A stretch of 64,000 nucleotides of DNA from Trileptium ribeirensis (Eukaryota; Nematoda; Enoplea; Enoplida; Thoracostomopsidae), in the NCBI GenBank assembly GCA_030248225.1, contig JASANE010003768.1:1-64000 (forward strand), written 5' to 3'. Both the position numbers and the translations under genes were made by a program. A model generated the notes under the pieces. The model was not told where the DNA came from. It did no database searches and saw nothing but the letters and a program-made list of their open reading frames with translations. How positions within the stretch are numbered: the stretch's first letter is position 1; each line of letters opens with the position of its first letter. Positions 10,965 through 23,110 of this stretch are shown one piece after another.

Positions 10965-13900
10965 TATGTTAAATGAAAAAGTAATAATTGTTGAATGGCC
11001 GTTGAATAAAACACCAAACATAAGACAAGCATCAAAAACAAAAGTAAATATTTTAATCCAAACAATTTAAAGACAACACACTGGACCGGACGACATATCG
11101 TCGGAAATTCTTGACGACGAACCCCGGACAAGGAAAAAGTTCCAAACAAATCGAAAACAGAAGAAGAATTCACAGTCGACACAATGTTTTCATAGTTGCC
11201 TCCTAAAGCATGCCTTTACCGTAATGACAAAAAACTCTCTCTCCGTTCGTTTCTTCGTTCACCATCGTCCTAAGCTATTTTCCCCGATATTTTGATAAAT
11301 TTTTATTTTATCAGGTTTTTAATTAACAACATTGGAAAAGATTTCATGCTGCTAAGACTCATGATCATAGTAAGTATCATGGGTAGACGGGCGTGCATTA
11401 TAATATTTAGAAGAAGCCAGATATGGAGATTATAAGACGCAGCTGGGGATTTAAAATCACAGTTATTACCGCGTCAGTCATTGATCGTAAGACAAATGAA
11501 CGCTACAACACAGCTCAGAGTTTTTCATACTGTGTTGTGATGAACTGTATTTGATGTTGCCTCGCCTGGTTGAATGTGTATGTTTTCCTAGAACAGAACT
11601 GTTGTTATTATATAAAATTTTTAGTCTTTGAGCTGCTCGTTTTCATCGATAATCTACGGCGGTGATATATAGTAACAGATAGTTGATTCTGTTTAATAAT
11701 AAGGCATTTATAAAGCGCTTTTTCACGAAAGCGTTACAAAAGCGCAGAATGAAGTCAAAAGATATCAAACGTATCAGTATATTCTAAGTGTTATATCACA
11801 CATATGTTTAATATACATCAAACAGCGTTATAGTTAGTTGTACACCGTTATTAACTGTTAGATATTTTATAATTGGTGCGACTTAAATAATTATATCATT
11901 TAGATACTGTTAAAAATTTTAGGTTTTCATTTACCGTAATTATGCTAAAAATAGCCCTGTCGTATTTGGGGGTGTGTGCAATTTAGGGAAGGTATCCACC
12001 ATCTTTTTAGCTATGCCCTCATAGTCTCGAAACCCCCAAACATTCCATAGTCCCAATACATAGGTCTTCGAGATCAGGGTTGCTCCTTTTCAGCTATGCT
12101 TGATTGTTGTCTAATATTTTGGGATTTTAATGGATTTAAAATGGGTAATAAGTATTTTTTTCGGCATTTAGACGTCTAAAGCTGCACATACAATCGCCCA
12201 CACCCTGCCTCTGTGTGACAAATTTTGACGCGAGATCGAAAAGAAAACGTTTAGAGGCACTATCTTTAAGGGCGGCGGAGGACTCACCCTGACCCCTAAA
12301 GCTGAGGGAGACGGAAAAGGTCAACATATTATTTTCGGTTTTCTAATTAACGCCATAACTCGACATTAGATGTATGTATTCAGCTGGTTTGTTCAACCTA
12401 CGTAAAAATACCAATAATTTTCAAATATGGATATGATTCATCTCTAGGGTTACTAGTTTGATGTGCAGGAGACCATGATATTTGAAGCAATGAACAAGTG
12501 TCAAAAGTGAAAGAGTATAAGTTAACAATAATTCGGGCTGTGGCAGTACTAGAAGCCGGGTACAGGGTAAATCTAGGGCACTGAGTATGATGGTGGTGCC
12601 AAGATTTAACTACGATGTCTAGGTTATGTTATACTGGGGTCACTACATATAAAAGAGACGTGTAGTAAGTTTATATTTGCCAGATTTTCGGCATATAAAC
12701 GTGTTAGAAAGCTGGAAACATGAAAACGGTTTGTCTGCGGTGGTTAACAGGGTTATGCTCTCAAGATTAAGTTAATATTAAAAGTTAGTTATAAGAAACA
12801 AAATATACAGTGATCGTGCGATTTTAATCAAAGTAATATAGATACTAAAAGAGTGGCATAAATTCCTACTTAATATTCAGCAAAGCTTAAGGACTGCAAG
12901 ATATTTAGTATAGGTATGCTAAAAAATAACATAATATTGCAAAATGATCAGCATAAACATGTTGAGTGTGGCTAAAATTTGCTTTGTATACCAAACTACA
13001 GCTCTTCTACCGCGAGCCCTATGATGAATAAGGTTGTCAAGTGGTGTACTTTAATCCTTTCGTCATACATGTACGGTCCGAAGGGGCAGGAAAGGTAGCC
13101 GAAGCCCGGCGTGGGGGGTGGGGGAGGCGGAGCTTCTGAGGGTAACCCTACCTCATATAAGCATGTATGCCTTTCGTGCTCAACGCTGCCTACTGGCATC
13201 GGCGTGCATTACGACGCCTTGCGTGAACTGACTTTGTCATGTCGCTTTTGTTTACACCTGCTGTTTTGTTTACTGGCTAGATAGCTCACTAGTTTGCATA
13301 ATGCCGTATAGTCTAGCTAAAATTCCCGACGGCGTCTGTAATTCGTTAAATATTGCACGATATTCAAAATAGTTCGGGCGTTAAAGGGCAGTTTTATTCA
13401 TATGTTTTATAAGTAATTTAAGCGAACACTTCAGGTTTATATTCATCCACTAAAATAACGTGTTTCTTTGTATAAGATCACTTACGATCTCAATGAAGGA
13501 AACATCTTAACAATAATTATTTGACATATGAAAATAATGTTGTTTAATGTTAACAATCATTGAAATTATTCCTTGTTGTTGGTTACAAAATTTTGCCGGC
13601 AAGCAAAACAAGAAACAAATGATTTTCTGTGAAACATTGAATAGCGTCTATTCTGGCTCATACAGACAAAATTTTGTCCCGATTGCAAGGGTTTTGCAGT
13701 GCTTTAGTGTCTTCCGCTGTATAACTACTAACACAAGAAACATTGCTAATCAATCAAATGCACAAAAGCCACGACTATTATCATCCATATTGTATAGAAA
13801 ACTGACACGGGCATTAAGTGTTGGTCTATCTGAAACCCCACAAAAATATATAGCTCATTTGGTTTCCGAGTAGCTGCTATTGTTGCTTTTGCTGCTGTTG

Positions 13901-14000
13901 ACTTTTGCTGCAATGTAAGAATAGAAACAACTTTGTGTTTATATCGTGAGCTTTTAAACTTAGCAAATTGTCTAGAGTTAATTTGCCATAGCCAAATTAG
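10965..14000. other. Non-coding stretch, no supported feature
   Basis: No gene, RNA or clear repeat was identified. A 108-codon plus-strand ORF at 13547-13873 and a GC-rich stretch near 13090-13140 were examined; neither carries motifs. Confidence 0.35.
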
Positions 14001-14004
14001 GAGA

Positions 14005-14088
14005 GTTGTACAACATTCCGCGTGGCAGTGCTATGCAGCTACCGATGTTGTACAACATTCCGCGTGGCAGTGCTATGCAGCTACCGAT
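14005..14088. repeat. Perfect 42-bp tandem duplication
   Basis: The unit GTTGTACAACATTCCGCGTG plus a further 22 bases starts at 14005 and repeats exactly at 14047. GTTGTACAAC is itself palindromic. Confidence 0.95.
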
Positions 14089-14934
14089 GTTTGACCGGAA
14101 ATCATAACTATTACAACTGTTCAAACGGTATGATCTTCCCGTTGAAATAGAAAGGGCGCAAACATATTCTCAAGTTTACGGGAAATAGTACCGTTACATA
14201 ACTGTAAGATTATACTCATGGATGACTAACCATAGACAGTAATAGTGGAGTGTGGAAGGTGCGTCGCTGACTTACGTTTTGACCAAATTACTTCCGCTGC
14301 AGCATCAGTTTCAGTGGATCGATTAGCATAGCGCAAAACCCAGACAGGGCTCACCATAATGTCCTAATCGGCCCCGTTTATACCCGGGGAAACGACATTT
14401 AAATCTAATTATATCTCTTAACTCCTATCCGTGTTCTACATCGTTCAAAACATTTGCTGGAATATATCAAAATTTGTATTGGGGTTGTCACTTATTCTGC
14501 TAATCGATTTGGTATTTTAGCCACCAAGAAACAGCTGACCCCGAATAATGTGTAGTTTCAACGAGGTACAAGCAGCCTATATAAAATTTTTCTGCCTAAA
14601 GTTTCTGACTTCACTTGGTATTCGCACCTCCCAATATAGGATTCAGATTTGAACCGTTGCCAGCAAACCGGCTCCTAAACGTGTGTCGTTTCGGCAAATT
14701 CGTCGCCAAAATATACGTTGCGCCGGGATGTCTATTAACTTAATCCGTATTAAACGAACTTACTAACTTAACTTTCGTGTGTTCTTATTATAAATTCTGT
14801 ACTTCCGCGTTGACTTGTAAAAACTTTACGGTTAGGGGTCACTTTCTCAGCTCAAATTAACAATGAATTCTACTGTCTAAAGCATTATTGTCACAGAATT
14901 TTCAATTTAATAACAAACATTGTCTACCTAAAAT

Positions 14935-15080
14935 ATGTTTTAAATGAATTAAAATTAAAAATATATATAATGAAAAATTAACAAACGAGTAAAAATAATT
15001 AAAAATAATTATTTAATAATTAAAAATATCTAAAAATTAATTAACAAAATTAAAATTATAAATTAAAAATAATGTAAAAT
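14935..15080. repeat. Degenerate AAATTAA-rich simple repeat
   Basis: Almost pure A/T made of overlapping TTAAAAATAATT and AAATTAAC words. It is low-complexity DNA with no other content. Confidence 0.7.
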
Positions 15081-15081
15081 A

Positions 15082-18000
15082 TCTTCGTACCAGCTGTAAA
15101 CCAACTATCATAGTTTGTTAATCGTATTTTGTTCACATTATTCGATATACATTTATATATATTTCCTGGAAGTAAGTCTAGTAACAATTTGATTATAGGT
15201 TATATTTCTTGTCAAATTCGAATGAGGCTAAAATAAGGGCCTATTCCTATCGAAAATCGAAAATCTGGCTTTCGCATGCGCAGCAGATATGTGAACCATT
15301 ACACCATACGCCCGATTGGAACAATTGGTAATTAGATACATAATTCTATCTAGCGAATTAACGATGCACTGGTTGTTGTTATTATTGCAATAACTGTTCT
15401 CTAAAACAAATTTAAGACTTTATAAACAGAAGATAACTTTTAGAAATTATGGTGTTAATACGATTTTAGATTTTACTTTTTTCAGATTGCGGAAATTAAA
15501 AATTAAACATTTTCTGTCGCTTAATCACAAATACGACACATTCAACAAGAATTCTATAATCCGAATTTGATAGTCAAATTTATATTTCAGAACATTTTAG
15601 ATGACATACCAATTTGGTTAATATATACAAAAATACGTCACTGTCATGCCGAGCAGTACCTAAGCCATATTGAAAGCGCATCCTATATGGCAGATAAAAA
15701 CCAAAATGTGAAATTTTTAGTTTTTTTAAATTTTTTTCATCTTAAATCTATTCGTGTTGAGTGTCCATCGATTCGGCAAGCTAAAAGGCAAACAGAATGG
15801 TATAATATGATCTTGACCCAACGAAAAGTTCAGAGTAGTTGAATTAAGAGGTTACAGAGTAGTTGAATTAAGCCAAAATGAAAACGTTCTAAATTTTGAA
15901 CAATCCGAAAGAACAAAGCATCAAATGTTAAACGCCAAACGTTATTACATATAAATTAAATAAACATAATTTTATTGCAGGGCAACAGCAGGAGCAGGAA
16001 CATACAATTTCCTTAAGCATATATAGTTGAACACTTTATATATACATAATAACATAATATAATTGAGAATCTAGTTTGCAGTAATGACGGGTTGAAATTT
16101 TATGTTAGAAAAATTAAAGCCTAAACTCTCCATTCACCTTTACAATCGAAGAAAACCATTGTTAATATTACATATTACGATTATCTTATTTCAATTACAA
16201 AACTGTCCAATGGTTATTCAGGAAAAACAGTTATATATGAAATTATATGTGTATTTTAAAAATGGAAAATGACAATTTTTGTACGATAATATTCTGTATA
16301 CCTTGGAAAGCGAAAACCAGGAAAATATCAACGATTTGGTACACTAAAAGCAATTCTACGGCAATAAAATAGGTGTTTTTGTGCGCAAACCAAAAGCGAA
16401 AAACCCACAACCATACCCTGAGAAAAAATTCATTAATTGTTTTTTCAAAAAGTTGCTTATTGCATCGATAAACGTGTAATGCATTTAACGAAACTATATA
16501 ATCCCTACCCTAGTGTTGCTCGCCGTGGCTTTTCTTGATCCGATTTGTTTTGTAAATTCAAACAAAGTATCTGAAAATCTGGCACCAAGAAAACAAGCAT
16601 TTTAGTACATCCAAAAATGGGCAAAACATGTGTGACCCAACGGCGTCGCCTGAAAATTTAGGCACTATTGTGGACGAGTACCCATACTGGTGTACAAGTC
16701 AACATAATGATTTGGCCTTTGAAAGTTAAAAAACGTGCTGCGGTTTTAAACTGGAAGGGCACCATCCAAATCGCAGGCAGGGGAGGGCAATGCCACCAAT
16801 GCCTACTCGTGGCGACGCCTCTAGCGCAACCCACAAAGTGATAAAAGGTTTCCTAGTACATCTAGTGTACCCCTGTAAGGTCAGATAATCCTAGGGAAGA
16901 GACAGTCCGCGTGAAACCGACAATAGTATGAATGGCAAGTATACAAGCTTATATGGAGATGTTGAATACTTTCGGAATGTTTTCAATCTTTCTTTTACTC
17001 ATTGTACTACATGGTTGTAATAATTTATTCCTGAAAAAGAATTTATAGCAGTCACGATAAATCAGAATTTTAGAAATATTTAAGACTGGAAAACCAGGTA
17101 AATACGTGTCTAATTTTTATACTGGCACTCGACAATAACACAACATTATAATTGCTTTGCTAAATACCGAAATCTACCTAATACAGTCCTCAATCAATGA
17201 GTGTTTCTTCTCGAATCAATTTAGCAATTTTAGGTAAATTTAAAATAACAATATATTATTATGCAATTACTAACTTAATATAAATATAGCAGTCTTTTGC
17301 TTTAGCTCACCCAATCCACATGGAACAGATTTTGACACCATTCCACTCAGATTATCACAATTCGATTGGTACATATAATTATACATTTGTCGCAAAAAAC
17401 TTTTCGGCAACGAGTGAAATAAGTTGGAAATATTTGTCGTTATAAATTTTGTCAAGAAACACATTTCGTCAACCTGAATGAAGACATAGCTAGAATTGTA
17501 CTAAAATCATTGCTATATCTTCAAACCTAACCAATTCCTGGCTGTGGTTTACGTACAGAAAAGATCTTCCGAATCATATGTATAAAAATAAGTTATGTTT
17601 TAATTCTAAAAATCGAATATTTTAATCGAACAGTGAGTGCTTGAAGACATGTAGATCTTAAGAATGCCATACGTTCGAATCCTTTTTACTGTCACCGACA
17701 ATATTCTGATGTCCCGATATATCACGAACTAAATTGAGAAATGTATGACAAATATAGAGTCTCAGAATCTCAACAACAAAGTGAACATATAATTGCCTCT
17801 TGTTATAAAAAGTGGGTTTTCTTCTTAAGTGGATTTGTTACCATATATTTATGATAAACCCAATTATAAAATGCAATCCAAACAATGCATTTATTTAATT
17901 GATAAATGCAAAAATGAACGTTTCTCACAAACTTATACTTAACTAACGTTGGAAAAAATCTTGAACGTTGTGCCGATTATATGTAAATACATGTACAGTA

Positions 18001-18620
18001 CACACATAGTATCTAAATATATAATCATATGTCGCTATAAACGGTATGAAGATGCCCCTAGGGGTTGAAACTATAATCCATCCTAAGCCCTCTGTGACCC
18101 CGTTCCTAGTCTTCAAAACCGCCTCTATCCACACCCCCTGAGCAATTATAAGAAAAATTATAAAACCATTAGCAAACATTGGGGAAAATGGTGGAATTAT
18201 GAGGAAAAATTATTGGTTACACTGTGACGCATCCGCCATTGGGCATACTAGGGTAACGCGTCCTAGCAGTGCGTAGTATTTCATTGGTGGTGGGCAGGAC
18301 AACTCTACCTAACATTGGTTTGGTTATCAAATAAAACTCTAAAAGACTAAAACACCTTGATGACACCTAGATGTTTACTTTATGATACCTTGATTAGGAC
18401 AAAGATTCAGTCTTAGTCTAAGATAGCGGTGGTTCGGGCCCATCTATCTCAGCTCTTTTCGCTTAAGAAACGCAAAGAAATATAACTTGGAATGTATTAC
18501 ATAAGTTCCTGCCCGTACTACTGTCAACAGTCGTATTTTTTGATCAACATTGAATAATTTTTAAATAAACTGCAAATTTCTCAAAAATTTTCTTAAAACA
18601 AGTAACTTGAATACCAGAAA
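15082..18620. other. Non-coding stretch; small direct repeat at 15831-15872
   Basis: An 18-bp word CAGAGTAGTTGAATTAAG occurs at 15831 and again at 15855 (period 24). Otherwise no supported gene, RNA or mobile element. Confidence 0.4.
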
Positions 18621-18622
18621 AT

Positions 18623-18695
18623 GCCGCGCTGGCATATGAGCCCACAACCCTAGACTACACGCTATTTTACTCTAACCGCTGAGCTGCTCAGCGTA
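18623..18695 (-). pseudogene. tRNA-like pseudogene or tRNA-derived SINE head
   Basis: The minus-strand 73-nt segment has a box-A-like CAGCTCAGCGGTTAGAGT, a box-B-like TGTGGGCTCATATGCC, and ends that pair imperfectly (TACGCTG with CAGCGCG). The anticodon arm does not fold well, so a functional tRNA is unlikely. No tail that would define a SINE is evident. Confidence 0.35.
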
Positions 18696-18699
18696 TTAA

Positions 18700-21175
18700 A
18701 GCTCCATCCTGTTCTAATTACATCTAAAACTGCGAACTGTTTTGCTACGAACTTAGCCAATACGGCTATCAAATATGTAATTTTGACAAGAAACAACTAA
18801 CAATGATAGCATCTTTCATAGTTTTACCACCAATGAGCCTGATGCTACAGAGTTACAGTGCGATTTGCAAAATTATCGCTATGTTTATAACTCATTTTAC
18901 ACAGTCGAAAAGGTTACATCAAAATAATTAATATATTTTTCTTCTAACAATCGTGGAGTCAAAACAAAAAAATTCAAAGAAACGTGGGATGTGAATTTTG
19001 ATGTAAATGCTGAATAAAACTCTAGCCGACATTTCACTGTTACTGTCTTTAGATTACCTAGTAAAAAGTCTAAAATTTTACATCGGTAATTGGTTGCATG
19101 TTACCACGGTATTGTATGTTTTCGCCGAACAAGATCATACAATAAAAGGCCGTGTTCATATTATGTCTGCTACGACCCGATTTGTTCCGATTGGACCCGG
19201 TCCGATTTCTGTACACTTTGTGTCAGCTTGTACCAAACGCTTTATGTACCATATACAAGTGCATGTATATGTACTTTTTCAGACTACATTATCCGATTCA
19301 GATCTGATTCTGATCATATCGGATTGGGCACAATGTTAACAAGCCATAACGATTATTGTATACCCATATTCGAAATGATGTCTTGACCCAAAGAAAAATA
19401 ATGCGGGAGACGCAAACCGAACGTTTTACAACGGAATTTTTTAACTGTTAGAAAATTATATGCATAGATATTCGGCACTGGTAGTAAAAATATGGACATA
19501 AAATACATGTTTGGTTTGTTATCGAAATTGCGCTACGTTCATTGAAACTTTTCTGTATGCTACACCTAATATCATAAACATATATCTACGACTGTCGTTA
19601 TATTCCAGTCACAATTTCCTAGATCAGCAATTAAAACTGTACTATAGATAACGTTTTAGCATTGAAAATTGCCATATTCGTATGCACTTATGTATGCTAT
19701 TATAATAGCAAGCGATGCGCATCGTGTAAGAGCCTTGAGCTATATATAGATAGTTTTAAAATTTAAAACAATAAATCAAAGAAAACGGAATGTGTATCAC
19801 AAAAACAACGCTTTCGGCCTTCGTAAAGACGGTCGATTTGGCATTGCGGCATAATAGGCCAACTGTTCTTATGACAGAACCTTTTTCCACCAAATTTGAG
19901 AAAAACATAACGTCTCTCCGATATTAATTACAGTGACGCATTTTTGCTCTACTCCTTGATTTTCTGGTGATTCTATTTCTAGCTAAAATCGTTACAACTA
20001 TAAACAAGGTATTTGAAAATATAAAACTATATGATATGCCGTATTTTTTAAGCATTAAAAGTTTTTTTACAGAAATTGAGCACAAAAAATTGGACAACTC
20101 GAATAATGAGTTTATTTTTCAATGTTTTACAGCGCCAGTTTTAAAACATGACACTTCACACCTTGTAATCTGACAGATTAGCAGCAACGGTCCAAAACTG
20201 CAACCTACAGGAGGCATTGTAGCAGGAATTAGCATATAAAGTCGTTGAACCTAAGCGAAGAACCACGACAAACTGTTTAGTCTGTATTGTTAACCGGAAT
20301 AGCATTTAGTAGTTGATGATACAGGAGGCCGAAGTCCTTTGAGAAAGCTTAAGTTATAATCCAGGTTTTATGATGACCCATGTATTCAGTCAAAAATTTA
20401 GGCCTAGATTTAGTATATAGAAAACCTTGTTTTGTATACTAGTGTTGGGTAACGGACGGTTTGAATTCAAACGACCGGCCCTGGACCTGCCGGTAAAATT
20501 TATGCGGAGGCTTAATTGTCGCTCATCAGCTGGGCGACGGCAAATGGTAGTCTAACTGCCAAGAAGCTTCTCTTACTACGCTACAAATTGCAGTCGTTAA
20601 CCTTAGAAAAATTGTTAACCGCCAGCCGTCGACCTACACAATGTGGGTTTTCACAACCGTTGACCAAAACTACTGTATACGACCAGTTACAGTTATAACC
20701 GGCAAATGCATACAGTGAGCAATTCGGAAATTACGGAAATTCAAAAAAGAAACAAAAATACATCATGGTAAATATATAGTTGCCAAACTATACATACAAG
20801 ATATTTTCTGCCCACAGAAGTAGTTATATAGTATGTGTGAGCATCTTAATAGAAAAGTTTGGTGAATGCAACCCTTCAGGGCACAAACATAATTATATAC
20901 AGCATGTTTTTCTAAGTGTTTTTCCTTACTTCCTCCGATTCCATGCTATAATTGATCAGTGGATAAATTTGGTACCAAACACATGCTCGCTTCACATAAA
21001 TGGCAAATTTTTTTCTATTTTTAGATTCCCAATGGTTCCTTTTCGTGCACAAAAATTTTGCAAATAGTTTCTCTATTAATGTAAAAACATATATGTCATA
21101 TAAAAGCTGAGTCGAATAATGGTAAGCTCAGTAGTATCGACTCATGAGTTAATGAGTTATTTCCACTTATGTGAA
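18700..21175. other. Non-coding stretch
   Basis: No supported gene. 19148-19340 starts with a relative of the 10060 TIR and is rich in GACCCGATT/TCCGATT words, suggesting a decayed element. Confidence 0.35.
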
Positions 21176-21179
21176 ATAG

Positions 21180-21480
21180 CAAGCTTAAGGGTAACCCTAA
21201 ACCTTAACATGATCCATGGACCGATTCAGCTGCTAAATCCAGCTCGTCAATAGGGTTCGAATGATACATCAAATTGTACATTTATAGAGGAAAAATTTTT
21301 TTGGAATTTTTATGTAGCAATGAAACCAAAAATCGGAAAAAGGTTTTGTCATAAAAGTGACTAAAATTTATTTGCTGAACAGCTCCTAGCTGAGTCGATT
21401 GGTATCAAATAATATCACTGTATCTTCAAAACTGATCAAATCCAGCATTGGGCGCCTGAAGGGAAAACCCCGTTGTTTTT
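21180..21480. repeat. Solo arm related to the 3478-4525 fold-back element
   Basis: GCTCGTCAATAGGGTTCGAA, then a TCAAATTGTACATTTAT phrase, then CTGAGTCGATTGGTATCAAA, matches in order the right arm at about 4235-4470. Only one arm is present. Confidence 0.6.
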
Positions 21481-21529
21481 AACATACTAAGCCGAAGCGT
21501 TATCCTTAACCTAAATTTAGGCCCTTCTT

Positions 21530-21625
21530 ATCATAGAGTGGGCCGAGGCTTAAGCCAGCGGCTGTCGCTACAAATTTCCCCTACTAAGCTGTTTCTTTTT
21601 CTAACCTATCGTAGCGCATCTGAAG
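21530..21625. repeat. Fragment of the 4798 MITE family
   Basis: ACTAAGCTGTTTCTTTTTCT near 21585 matches ACTAAGCTGTTCTTTTTCTA of the 41223-41402 copy, and the flanking GGCTTAAGCC region fits the family interior. The ends are lost. Confidence 0.4.
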
Positions 21626-21859
21626 CTTTTGACAGCGTGTTCGCATGGCATCTACTCTGCTTCTAGAAAACTCTGACCCTTTGAACTATTAGTTAAACAA
21701 CAAAATAGCTAGTCTTTTTGTGAACTATTGGCATTTTTTCAACATCCTTACATTATCATGACTGTTTAGAAATTATTAGATTGTACAAAATCGTCCTTTA
21801 GATAGCACGCTGCTTCAGGTTGCAGCCTTTATGTACATATAAAGATCTTGTATATTTAC

Positions 21860-22800
21860 TTAACTACAGTCCTTTAAATAATGGATCGAGATGTTCCGTT
21901 TGGACAGTTCGGTTACGAAGGAGACCGATTTTATTACATTGGGAATGTCTTCTTCTTTTTCTTCAGCATTTGTCCACCTTCGTAAGGGGTCCGCTATTGA
22001 TGAGCTATGCCTCCACTTCAACAAAGTTTTGGCTTGTTCTGGGAAAACCACCGTTCTGAGATCGATGTGCAGGGTATTGCTCCACGCTGTCTTGGCCGGG
22101 CCCTTGGCCTCTTCCTTCGACATGAGGGTGCGTGCCGTTTTTACGACTGTGTCTTCTGCAGTGCGGAGTACGTGTCTATACAATCGTAGCTGCACTCCCT
22201 CATCTTAACAGCGATGGGCCCAACGCACAGCGGCTTCGTATGTCGTCATAACTAACATAGTAAAACTCAGCGATCCCTGAACTGCGCAGCATCTTTGTCT
22301 CCATAACGGCAGGTCTCCGCTCCGCTTCTTCCAATTTGTCCCAACCTATCGTGCCTGCCATGCACTTGCAGTTACGGGCCCGTCTTGTCTTTGGGTGATA
22401 GCATGATGTCGTCGGATTATAGCGGTGTCCAATGGCAGGCCGCCTTACACCCTTGGTGACGCTGCACGCATTCACAGTTGTTCAGAGCGAATGCACGCCG
22501 TAAAGGACTGTAAATGTTTGATTTGGGACGTTCGTTGAACCTGCTATCGCCTAGAACTCTGGCAGTTGAACGCCATTTGAGCAATACTGTGTTTTCGCGT
22601 GCGGTGATTTCACCGAGGATACTGCCATCGTCGGTGACACATGAACCGAGATATCTGAAAGCTTTGAGCCGCTTACCGTCCACTAGAATTATACTGTCTC
22701 GATCGCTTTTATCGGTGGTATTAAGATTGTTTGTTTTTGTAATGTTGATACGTAGACCAGCTATTTGATATTTAGACCAATTTGTCACAATCTATCGCGC
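21860..22800 (-). pseudogene. Broken LINE ORF2, RT C-terminal part (RTE-like)
   Basis: Three minus-strand frame pieces (about 22788-22417, 22475-22200 and 22195-21860) together resemble the region after the reverse-transcriptase catalytic core of RTE-type LINEs. Motifs include AGLRINITKTN, a YLGS-type motif (FRYLGSCVTDDGS) and a downstream LYRHVLRTAEDTV stretch. Frameshifts separate the pieces and the catalytic YADD box is missing. The clade assignment is tentative. Confidence 0.7.
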
Positions 22801-23110
22801 CAGACTTGTACTTGCCGTCGCATGTCCATATTGGCTTTTTATGATGGCATGGCGTTGTAGGATTATAGCGGTGTCCAAACACCTGTCGCTGTTGATCCTT
22901 GGCGACGCAAATCCTTTAGTATTATTTACAATAGTGTGGACCGGGCTGACTATTGATAGACTCCGACAGTGGTCACGAAATCTTTCGATATCCCTGCTCT
23001 TGTTCGTACATCACTATTGGCTTCGGTGTATAGCAGTTGCACCCAGTGTACCAGTTCTTCGGGTACACAATGTACTGCTGCAATGCGTGCCATATGACAT
23101 TATGTTTTAC
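22800..23110. repeat. Second, diverged copy of part of the LINE remnant
   Basis: GGATTATAGCGGTGTCCAA occurs at about 22859 and, as GGATTATAGCGGTGTCCAAT, at about 22414. The surrounding ~65 bp align at roughly three-quarters identity, indicating an internal duplication or a second insertion. Confidence 0.5.

Noticed and set aside
10868..11182. 104-codon hydrophobic minus-strand ORF
   Set aside because: It crosses the right end of the 10060-10961 TIR element and is AT-rich hydrophobic without motifs.
13547..13873. 108-codon plus-strand ORF as a gene
   Set aside because: No domain, no signal peptide, no splice context; its length is within chance expectation for this window.
18623..18695. Functional tRNA gene
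   Set aside because: The anticodon stem does not form and the acceptor stem has mismatches; kept only as a tRNA-like pseudogene.
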